DNA of 64,000 nt from Blastobasis lacticolella (Eukaryota > Arthropoda > Insecta > Lepidoptera > Blastobasidae). The stretch lies in NCBI GenBank assembly GCA_905147135.1, contig LR990046.1, positions 16,026,501 to 16,090,500 of the forward strand. The letters are read 5' to 3'. Below, piece after piece: positions 57,201 through 64,000 of this stretch. The position numbers were made by a program, and so were the translations under genes. Every line of letters starts with the position of its first letter. Within the stretch, counting starts at the first letter, position 1. A model generated the notes under the pieces. It was given only the letters and a program-made list of their open reading frames with translations. It was not told where the DNA came from and did no database searches.

Positions 57201-59770
57201 AATTATGTTCATTTTGGCAGACGCATAGTGTTGGTTACCGTTCAAGTATTGTGACATGAGACCCCACGGAACGTTTCTGAATGTGGGTGTTATATGCCTG
57301 ATGAGTTGCATACAATAATATTAAGCGGCACTCGTCTAGTTAACCGAGGTTAAGCAATGTCCTCAGTACCGCAACGGACTCCCCACTCGTTAGTTGTTCC
57401 TCCTACTACCGTTTACAAAGCGAGGTTGACCAAGGTCTTTAGCTTGGGACCGCGACACTGTATTTAGTTTATTATTATTAATTTAATACAAAGCTTATCG
57501 CCTTGTGGCCTCTCAATAAACCAACCTTTCAAGATTCTGTTGAATTCTACTTGCCAGCATCTGTTTGGTTAAAACCTGAAAAAAAATTATAGGTAAGTCA
57601 GTTAAATCGTGTCTGGAACCCCCCGCATCAAATTCCTTGGCGTAGTTTAATGGCAATGCAACGATCTGATAAAGGTTGCAGGTAGCAGCTGCATGTGGCC
57701 AGCATAGGACGACCTTTATGGAGCTCTTTAGTGGAGGCCAATATCCGGCAGTGGCGTGGGCGTCTTTTGGCAGATACGAGGTCGATGTAAGCCAAATAAC
57801 ATAACTGCATAAAATTAGATACCCCTTAGAAGGCGTCTAAGGCTCCTCGGGTTGGAGACCACACGAGCTGCTTTAGTTCAATCTTTTAAATATATACGAC
57901 TTAGGAATGGAACACGTTGCCTGCGAATGTGTTCCATGATCCTTATAATCTGGACGCAGTCAAGACTAGAGTGAATAGGCTGTCCCTAGATAGGCATGCT
58001 CCATCTTTGGCGGCATCGTCGCTTGCCACCAGATGAGATTGCGGTCAAAAGGCTGGTTAGTCTAATTAAAAAAAATGACGTGTAGGTTTGCTACCTTGCC
58101 GTATCGATCTTTTGAATCATCGACTCTGGTACCGACGCGACGTCACAAATGACCTTAGAAGTCTTACAATTATATTAAAAAAAAAAAATTGCAATATCAC
58201 AACAGTACTTAAAGTAGTAAAAAAAAAAGTACTCACCTCTATAGATTTTTGACTGTCCAAACTTTGATCATCACGTCTAGTTTTGAAGATGTCCTATATT
58301 AAGAAAATAATTGTAAAGAACTGTGAATTGTTTATTTTAATTTATCTAAATTATTCCAAATTTCAAGTATGGCTTAAGCTTAACTAGTCACATACACTAC
58401 ATTCATAATTTCATACATTTCCCCCGTAAGGACTGGCAGAGACGCCATTGTTAAACTTGCAATAAAAATAAATGCAAAAAGAATAAAATACAGTTATGCA
58501 CTCGCGCACGAGGGCCCGGGGTTGACCATGATCCAGGATTTTGCAGATCAGATAATTACAGTAGAGCGACTGCCATCTGACCTCTGTGATCCTGCTACCA
58601 GGGGAACCTGACCAGATTGGATCATGGTTACATATTCAGTCGCCTGAATGTGCAGGTTTCATTACGATGTTTTCCCTCACCGTAAGAGCATCGGTTAGCA
58701 TTCAACTAATGTACATAACTCAGAATAGAGTTATTGGTACATGGCCGCAGTGGATTCGAACCCGGTACCTCTCGCTTTCTAGTCGGTAACCTTAACCACT
58801 CGGCCACAGACGTTCCTACTCCTATTGTTTCCCTTGCAATTGTCCTCACAAACCTCTCTTCCTTCTTTCACATATTGGTCCGTGAAAAGGGTCCATGATT
58901 ACATCACTTGAGGAGGTTCGATTTCCATACAAAATTTCTCTTATCTTTCTTTTCTTCCTTCATTCGTTTGAGTGTTTCATAATTTTATTATGATTCACAT
59001 TCTTAGTAAATTTATCAAATTAACAGCGAAATGGGTTTTTATAACTTAATGATATTCCACCATTCGCCGCTAGATGGCGTTGTTAAGTGATTTCACTATT
59101 TTTCTTCTTAATTGTTTTGTTTTAAAATTATGAACAGGCAACATTTCATTTGTAGTTAATTTGATACATTTACTAACCGCCAATTGCACAAACATACATT
59201 AAAAATATGAAATCCATGCAAGAATGTACCTAACTGGTAACATAAAATTTGTATGAAAAACGCACATTAAATTATAAACTTACCACATCTTGCGATTCAT
59301 CATTTAACCCCTTGACCACTACAACAACGTCACTTGAACGTCGACTGTCTCTGTCTATTCTGAAAATAGATGCATTTAAGTAATTTTCGTTTTATTTATT
59401 TTTAACTTACAAACGTTGATAACCGACAGAAAAGTCGGATTCAGTGCCTTCCGTATCCATTGAAAAGAGTCATTGGTAAATGACGACACTGGGGTTCAAA
59501 CCAGCACCTCAGGGTAGAAGTTGGACCCCTTAACCATTAGGCCACCGATGCCCTTGGGATACGACTTTCAAAATTTATACCGATCATTTATCGGAACACA
59601 GGAGCCATGCGATAAAAAAAATCGGTGTATAATATCGTTACAACCGGGGAGTAATCCACGTACCTTCCTCTCGAACTCCCGCTTCTTCGATGGTTGAAAG
59701 AGGTCAGATCCGAGGGTAATGAAAAGATGTCGACACTATCCGAAGGATTATCTGATCTCCCATATCGCCT
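51185..59770 (-). CDS. Gene B: eight-exon, strongly basic protein of the cluster (386 aa, start missing)
   Basis: Model join (minus): 59770-59664, 59359-59284, 58293-58237, 57575-57526, 55367-55334, 55276-54549, 51369-51312, 51235-51185; phases 2, 0, 0, 2, 0, 2, 0 all match, GT-AG throughout. Peptides in order: RRYGRSDNPSDSVDIFSLPS.., IDRDSRRSSDVVVVVKGLND.., DIFKTRRDDQSLDSQKSIE, VLTKQMLASRIQQNLE, LLERLYSGYSK, a 242-residue Lys-rich exon, HGKTPYRIFYSDFRRNSHL, and DDLMRLINYDRVLRKM with TAA. The last exon begins DD like the terminal exon of gene C. The first exon with a signal peptide was not found between 59.8 and 63.9 kb. Many RR, KR and KK sites, no Cys. Introns hold SINEs, a LINE and other repeats. 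Function unknown; a secreted fate is inferred from gene A only. Confidence 0.6.
51312..51369 (-). CDS. Gene B exon 7
   Basis: Acceptor 'gtatttttttttcag', one base plus 19 codons HGKTPYRIFYSDFRRNSHL, donor CTG|GTAACT. PYRIF resembles NPYTIF of gene C. Confidence 0.6.
52036..53110 (-). pseudogene. RTE-like LINE, degraded
   Basis: The minus strand: RTAVGDNKPFPITVGVHQGS, VLSPLLFNVIFDVLSD, catalytic MYVDDIVL (YADD-type), then across frame breaks EVRITEIKMLQWMCGVSLKD, LHECRLRRYGYVLRRP and RRGRPKKRWLDVVRNDM at 52045-52470. Several stops. Lies in gene B intron 6. Confidence 0.85.
53832..54104 (+). other. Unassigned frame
   Basis: The plus strand contains CFNKREVWREQMAACTLLRK and PAAPEQWRLSM in a GC-richer patch (53850-53975). 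No acceptor/donor pair in frame. Possibly transposon or exon debris. Confidence 0.2.
54549..55276 (-). CDS. Gene B exon 6 (lysine-rich, 242 codons)
   Basis: Acceptor 'gaaacattacag'; starts NSARRSIGGSRLKSVEGVLK; Lys/Arg-rich run (KKKGKKSKSKRNRKKK) followed by KLKLKQINDINSD, a middle region with VKRSPKHHVSKAEHRPKKKK, then acidic EEIKEEHEEQDDKNMKAGKD. Donor GGTATAAT|GTATGT gives phase 2 as exon 7 requires. Read on, the frame would stop at 54506. Confidence 0.68.
55334..55367 (-). CDS. Gene B exon 5 (34-nt micro-exon)
   Basis: One base plus LLERLYSGYSK, donor AAA|GTAAGT. Acceptor 'tagtatag' is poor but is the one that fits the phase. An alternative acceptor 9 nt upstream (gatag|TATAG) would add YR and suit phase 0. 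Confidence 0.45.
55842..56182 (-). repeat. SINE, full length
   Basis: Tail 'catcttggcggtaatgtccc' to head 'ggctaccgacgcc'. The B-box-like GGGTTCGAATCCCGC (minus) is present. Confidence 0.8.
56548..56660 (+). repeat. SINE fragment
   Basis: 'gctcttacggcgagggaaaa' and 'cctgcacatttaggcgactg' match the family body. Confidence 0.6.
57096..57480 (-). repeat. Retroposon remnant
   Basis: GC-rich patch with '..gaggcactcgcatggacggt' and '..accttggtcaacctcgcttt' (minus), phrases also seen near 19130-19200. The frame 57096-57311 is not gene-like. Begins just after the donor of gene B exon 4. Confidence 0.35.
57526..57575 (-). CDS. Gene B exon 4
   Basis: Acceptor 'taattttttttcag', 16 codons VLTKQMLASRIQQNLE plus AG, donor AAAG|GTTGGT (non-ideal). 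Repeat DNA starts right after the donor. Confidence 0.5.
58237..58293 (-). CDS. Gene B exon 3
   Basis: Acceptor 'cttaatatag', 19 codons DIFKTRRDDQSLDSQKSIE, donor GAG|GTGAGT, phase 0-0. Confidence 0.62.
58500..58812 (-). repeat. SINE, nearly full length
   Basis: 'cgcacgagggcccggggttg', 'gccatctgacctctgtgatc', head 'ccactcggccacagacg'. Confidence 0.8.
59284..59359 (-). CDS. Gene B exon 2
   Basis: Acceptor 'tctattttcag', one base plus 25 codons IDRDSRRSSDVVVVVKGLND and ESQDV, donor GTG|GTAAGT. Confidence 0.62.
59448..59555 (-). repeat. SINE head fragment
   Basis: Minus strand: 'gggcatcggtggcctaatgg', '..gtgctggtttgaacccca', then the family phrase 'ttaccaatgactctttt'. Confidence 0.55.
59664..59770 (-). 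CDS. Gene B exon 1 (first seen)
   Basis: Acceptor 'tcaattgttacag', 35 codons RRYGRSDNPSDSVDIFSLPS to NHRRSGSSRG plus AG, donor AAG|GTACGT. Starts with RR in phase 0; an upstream exon is required. Confidence 0.62.
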
Positions 59771-60363
59771 CTGTAACAATTGAATTTTTTTTTGTACTAT
59801 TTAAAATCTAAAACGTGAGAGCTTTTCAAATGCAGTTTTAAAAATTAGTATTATGTCCATCTTGGGGATCAAACTGATATTTTATTTATTATACAACTTA
59901 CACATAATACACAAACAATATATAATTACATATTAAAACTACCTATAATAAAAACCTTAAAATTACTTAAATAGGTAAATAAAATAAATAAATAACTTAA
60001 TAGTTCACAATTTTCGATAGTTCAAGTTAGTTTTTTATGAACCTCTGGTGCTCGTCGTTTTCCAAAATATATATAACTAATAAAAAGTAAAGTTTTTATA
60101 AAACTTGATATTACGTCAATTTACGTGGAACAAATGATACCGATCGGAAAAAGAGGAAAATAAGAAATTGATTTTAATTTTTAAGTTTTTTTAACAGTTG
60201 ATTTTTTAAGTTTTTAAACATCTCATAATAATATAAATTAAGAATAAAGCAATTAAATTGAGATAGAAATATGCTAAGCATACTCGTACTTTGTAAAATT
60301 ATAAAAATGAATTTTAAATGATTCCAGACTTACAAGAGATAATTGTTAAGTATTTAATATTAA

Positions 60364-60435
60364 AATGAGTTTCGAAGTTCCAGCTTTGATATTTATAAAC
60401 TGTTGCGCAGAAGCTAGACCGCAACTCATGTTTAA
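60364..60435 (+). other. Short signal-peptide-like frame
   Basis: ATG, 24 codons MSFEVPALIFINCCAEARPQ LMFN and a donor-like GTAATT. Could be a first exon, but the downstream plus exons at 62267 and 62471 do not keep their better frame with it. Low support. Confidence 0.15.
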
Positions 60436-60479
60436 TGTAATTGCCATGAACATTCTTTGAATAACTTTTACGTTTATGA

Positions 60480-61330
60480 CGGAGTTGCTTTTGTCAATCA
60501 ATCAATTCATTTTATTCAACATAGGTATCAAAAATACACTTATTGAACGTTAATGCAATGTCCATACTTAACAGTAATTACATAAATAAAAAATAATAGA
60601 AAATGTCAAAGCGATATACGTCTAACATACAATAACAGCTCGACTATGTCGTTAGGTATTTTATTATAATACTGAATACTGGCCCCTACAAAGGAACTCA
60701 GAGTTCTGCTTAGCCTAGTTTTTAAGTATACTAACTTGTTTTTATTTCTAGCATTAATGTTATGTATGTCACACTTCTTGAACATTTGTGTATTTTTTCT
60801 AACATATACAACATTTTCATAAATATATTGACAAGAGTACAGTCAAAATGTTAGTTTCTTTAAATAATTGCCTTAAGGAATCCCGACTCCTCAAATCATG
60901 AACAGCCTGTACAGCTCTCTTTTGCAAAACAAACACTGATTTTAAATCTGCTGCATGACCCCACAACAAAATGCGCAAAATATAATTGTTTTGCTGTTGT
61001 TATGTCCGTCAATTGCCTTCTTCGTCATTTTCTTTACAGCGTAAGCAGCAGAACAAAGCCGACTCGACAAGGCTATTATGTGAGGACCCCACTGTAAACG
61101 GTTGTCTATTGTTATCCCCAAGAAAACTGTATTAGCGTAGAAATTTAAATTTTCATTATTAATTTTAACATTCATAACGGGATTGTTTACATTAGGTAAT
61201 TGAAAATGCACACACTTAGTTTTTTTTTGCATTCAGTACAAATTATTTGTCGTATTTATCGTAAACCAATCTTGGACCTTAAGGAGGGTGTTATTGATTT
61301 CGTTGACACATTGAGTATTTCTCCTAATTT
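60480..61330 (-). pseudogene. Jockey-type LINE, C-terminal fragment
   Basis: The minus strand: KTKCVHFQLPNVNNPVMNVK, FLGITIDNRLQWGPHIIALS, SRLCSAAYAVKKMTKKAI, then across breaks 'QYIYENVVYVRKNTQ' and 'DIHNINARNKNKLVYLKTRL'. Dead copy truncated 5' and 3'. Confidence 0.85.
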
Positions 61331-61450
61331 TAAATCAAAAGTCCAAGTACAAAGTCAAAGGTCAAACTTATCTTACCCGGTAACGACGTCGCTGTACTTG
61401 ACAACAAAATGACATTTCAAAAGTGCGACACTTGGTTCCATCTTTGGTCA
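61330..61450 (-). repeat. Dispersed repeat (mate at 47850-48050)
   Basis: 'ctgtacttgacaacaaaatg' and 'acttggttccatctttggtc' recur in changed form near 47880-48000. Explains an exon-like ATG...GTAAGA frame here. Confidence 0.4.
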
Positions 61451-61527
61451 CTGGATAAAATAAGTTTGTAGTACTTAGTTTATTAATCAGTACATTTTTA
61501 CTTTACTTCATTTAGTGACGGTATTAG

Positions 61528-61875
61528 AGCGTCGGAGGCCGAGCGGTTAGAGTATGCGACTCGTAAGCCAGAGGTCCCGCGTTCGAATCCCGCTCCAGCC
61601 ATGTACCAATGACTGTTTTCTGAGTTATGTACATTAGTTAAATACTGACCAATGCTCTTACGGTGAGGGAAAACATCGTGATGAAACCTGCACATTCAGG
61701 CGACTGGATGTGTAACCATGATCCAATTTGGTCAGGTTCCCCTGGTAGCAGGGCCATGGAGATCAGATGGCTGTCGCTTCACTGTAATTAACTGACCTGC
61801 CAAATTCTGGTTCTGGGACCCCGGACCCTCATGCTCGAGAGCACAACCGGGACATTAACGCCAAGATCATCATTT
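61528..61875 (+). repeat. SINE, complete copy with tRNA-like head
   Basis: Head 'gcgtcggaggccgagcggtt' with B-box-like GTTCGAATCCC, body, and tail 'gacattaacgccaagatcat'. Best-preserved member in the window. Confidence 0.88.
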
Positions 61876-61889
61876 TTATTTTATTTAGT

Positions 61890-62110
61890 GACGCTATTGC
61901 AGCAATGAGTCCACCATTGATTGTCATTGTTTTTATTGTTTGTCTGTCTGTAGTTTCATTTTCAGTCGCAATTTACTTACTCTACTCTTGCACTTACTCT
62001 ATTCTTACACCTACTCCATTCTTACTCTATCTTTACCCTACCCCTACTTACCCTTTTTTTCTTTTATACAAACTCTGTCATAACTTGTAAGAACACAACT
62101 ACAACAAAAT
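61890..62110 (+). repeat. Pyrimidine-rich repeat
   Basis: Runs of 'ttactct.tcttaca cctact' similar in reverse to 20800-20840 ('gtagggtaggtgtagggtag'). The hydrophobic frame 61905-62090 comes from this composition and is not called a gene. Confidence 0.35.
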
Positions 62111-62266
62111 TTGTTAGATGGATGCAGTTGTTCTGAAATTATGCGCTAACATGTAACATTTTGACACATTGCGTTATAAACTTATATTATTGAAATTTTC
62201 CTAGAAATCTCGTAGTTTTTTTGAAGTCGTCTGTCCCTGATGTCTAACCAAATTTCATTTTTGCAG

Positions 62267-62290
62267 GAACATAGGGTATTTGTACCGCAT
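62267..62290 (+). CDS. Candidate plus-strand micro-exon
   Basis: Good acceptor 'aaatttcatttttgcag'; one base, NIGYLYR, AT; donor AT|GTAAAG. In phase with 45333 upstream and 62471 downstream. Confidence 0.3.
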
Positions 62291-62470
62291 GTAAAGCCAG
62301 TTTAAAGCTCAAACTCATATATTCATTCCATCATACTTCGACTGAAAATTCCTAATCTTACTTATACATAATTTAGCCAGAGATCAACCAGAAATTTCGC
62401 CATCAACACGCACGCGAACATAAATTCTTAATTCATTCCAAAGTGCTGTATTTCTTTGTTTATTTTACAG

Positions 62471-62561
62471 CTTTTTCACGACCAGACCTTGTTATGATGG
62501 CGTTGGCAAAGCCCCTTCGTTTAGAAATTCACCGCAATTTTACTGGCAGATAAACAACTAA
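62471..62561 (+). CDS. Candidate plus-strand terminal exon
   Basis: Good acceptor 'tttgtttattttacag'; one base then FFTTRPCYDGVGKAPSFRNS and PQFYWQINN, TAA. A second frame is open too. With 44519-44588, 45135-45333 and 62267-62290 it would make a secreted protein of about 126 aa with a 17-kb intron containing minus-strand genes K and B. Family unknown. Confidence 0.35.
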
Positions 62562-62699
62562 ATCGTATAAAAGGAGGACTTAATGCCTTCCCCCGAGAAT
62601 GCTTTGAGTTGAAACAATTGAAGATTAATGCCAGAGGGCATTTAAGCATTGTTTTTATTATGCATACCTACCTATTAAAATATAATATGAAACATTTTG

Positions 62700-62830
62700 A
62701 ACGACGATGACAACGATTGTAAAAAAAAATTATACCACGATCAGACAGCCCACCTGATGGTAAACGGTAACTGTCACCTTTACATCTACGACTCTATTTT
62801 GTTCTATGACAGTAAACCCTGGGAGCTATA
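62700..62830. repeat. Retroposon tail fragment
   Basis: 'cagcccacctgatggtaaacg' is a common LINE-tail phrase; nothing else. Confidence 0.4.
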
Positions 62831-63049
62831 ACAATTGAATGTTATTAATATAATTACGTAATTTCGAGATATTCCAAGCAAACAAATTAAATGCTACAAA
62901 GGAAGGCCGAAGTGTAATCAGCACGATCCGGTTAATACTGTCAGTTGCAGCCAACCGCATCACGGGTGAGATAGAAGGCCTAACTAATGTTGTAATAACT
63001 TGTACATTTACTTGTCTGAGAACACAACACTCATTCAGAGTTAGTCATC

Positions 63050-63290
63050 GAGACGTTTATGTCCCGGTTTATCTCTCGCGCACGAAGGGATTGCCTTTAC
63101 CATGATTCAGGGTTTAGCAGATCTGATAATTACAGTGGAGGGACTGCCATCTTACCTCCATGACCCTGCTACCAGGGGAACCTGACCAGATTGGATCATG
63201 GTTACACATTCAGTCGCCTGAACGTGCAGGTTTCATCACGTTTTCCCACACCCTAAAAGCATCGGTTAGCAATTCAACTCAGTACATATT
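63050..63290 (-). repeat. SINE, head missing
   Basis: 'gacgtttatgtcccggttta', 'accaggggaacctgaccaga', 'gcatcggttagcaattcaac'. Confidence 0.75.
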
Positions 63291-63599
63291 CAATTGTCTG
63301 CACTTTTTGGACAGGTATAGAAGACAAATGTTTCGAATGAATAATAACATTTAGGTATGCCTAATTCCTTCGTATAAGAAAAAGGGACATGGAAATACGT
63401 TTTTAAAATTGCTCCTGATCTAAACAAATATTATACTTGAAAGTAGCCTTGTCTGACCGTTACGTTTATACGCTAACTTGTTGAACAGATTTAACAAGTA
63501 AAATTAAAATGTGTTTATTATGTGGATATCTTTTAATTTTACAGATATCCGAATTTTACATGGAGGAAGTCGCATGTCTAGTACTTTACAAATCGAAAA

Positions 63600-63835
63600 A
63601 TTTCGGGGCTCAGGTACTTACCTACATGTTTTTCCGGCAACAAAATGACAAATGCACTGCCTCTCTCAAAGTCACGGTTTCCCAAAGCTCCAGCACATGA
63701 AGTACTGGAAATCTTACTCACCGACAGGAACACAATACTATTTATAATAGTATTATTTAACTGCGGTATTCTGTGAGCGGGAATACCCCAGTCGGGCGGC
63801 TCCAATCCCAACGAGATTGCCATCTATACCCTTTA
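63600..63835 (+). repeat. Dispersed repeat R1 (copy 3, partial)
   Basis: 'gtcacggtttcccaaagctc', 'actattta.aatagtattatttaactgcggtattctgtgag' and 'cagtcgggcggctccaatcc' match copies 1 and 2. Confidence 0.75.
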
Positions 63836-63908
63836 TCATTAATTCTTTGTCATTTCTCTCTCTATATAGTTAGGTATACTAGTTCAAACCTAAAGACATA
63901 AACATTAT

Positions 63909-64000
63909 TCATGCCTCAAGAAATTTCTCGAAAGCTTCAAAACCAAACATGTCTACACGCTCCAACACGGCTTTGAGTTGCTTTAATATCATGTGCAATA
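63909..64000 (-). CDS. C-terminal end of another minus-strand gene (enters from the right)
   Basis: The minus strand is open from the window edge to TGA at 63911-63909 and reads LHMILKQLKAVLERVDMFGF then EAFEKFLEA, an amphipathic helical C-terminus. Only 29 codons are visible, so identity cannot be judged; it may be the next member of the cluster or an unrelated gene. Confidence 0.35.
   Translation of the reverse strand, partial: LHMILKQLKAVLERVDMFGFEAFEKFLEA

Noticed and set aside
61377..61430. Minus-strand ATG frame (MEPSVALLKCHFVVKYSDVV) ending at a GTAAGA donor, candidate first exon of gene B
   Set aside because: The same sequence in changed form occurs at 47880-48000, so it is a dispersed repeat, and the phase (2) does not fit gene B exon 1.
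62360..62420. Minus-strand MAKFLVDLWLNY followed by GTATAAGTAAG as signal exon of gene B
   Set aside because: The hydrophobic run is too short for a signal peptide and gene B exon 1 adds only charged residues.
1..64000. CRISPR arrays, bacterial operons, rRNA genes
   Set aside because: Nothing of the kind is present; splice signals, SINEs and LINEs show animal nuclear DNA.

Overview
This looks like a 64-kb stretch of moth or butterfly (Lepidoptera) chromosome. It is AT-rich, has long introns, and about half of it is transposon debris. That debris includes Jockey/CR1-like and RTE-like LINEs, many copies of one tRNA-derived SINE, a mariner, MITEs, and the 'ccactgctgggcataggcctccccc' type of LINE tail that is common in Lepidoptera. 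There is no bacterial-style gene packing, rRNA, CRISPR array or convincing functional tRNA. The long reading frames are all transposon genes. The host genes are split into small exons (20-728 nt), which I found by reading GT-AG splice sites and checking reading phase.

Main result: from about 59.8 kb down to 10.8 kb the minus strand carries a head-to-tail row of unrecognised, related, mostly small-exon genes. Reading 5' to 3': gene B (8 exons, 59770-51185), gene K (3 exons, 49109-46359, 5' end missing), gene C (5 exons, 42757-36644, plus a possible exon at 45955-45991), gene A (5 exons, 21872-15142) and gene D (3 exons, 13679-10848). Every junction listed keeps phase. A and D appear complete (213 and 148 aa). 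A begins with a signal peptide. The products are basic, almost free of Cys and rich in Arg/Lys pairs, often at exon borders. Two architectures alternate. The K/A type has a short exon, then an exon with the pattern EPI-PG-TL-RP-L--LKS-IKFP. The C/D type ends with an exon finishing WW(Y/F)(F/Y)HQ and a tiny last exon starting (D/N)D(Y/F)KP. B ends in a similar DD exon. This suggests repeated duplication of a two-part unit with very fast divergence.

Layout: 0.9-1.0 kb, first exon of a membrane-anchored protein that leaves the window on the left. 1-10 kb, mostly transposon remnants (SINE, MITE, two LINE fragments). 10.8-13.7 kb, gene D, with a MITE and an RTE piece in its first intron. 15.1-21.9 kb, gene A, with a mariner in intron 1. 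22.3-36.5 kb, transposon territory: a SINE/LINE composite, then a Jockey-like LINE interrupted by a very young 6.4-kb LTR element with apparently identical 824-bp LTRs and a 4-bp target duplication. 36.6-42.8 kb, gene C. 43-45 kb, degraded LTR-element DNA and MITEs. 46.4-49.1 kb, gene K. 51.2-59.8 kb, gene B, whose introns hold SINEs and a LINE. 60-64 kb, LINE and SINE copies and the last exon of another minus-strand gene at the right edge. A weak plus-strand four-exon secreted-protein model (44.5-62.6 kb) interleaves with genes K and B.

The exon models rest on splice consensus, phase and mutual similarity only. No transcript or database evidence was available.
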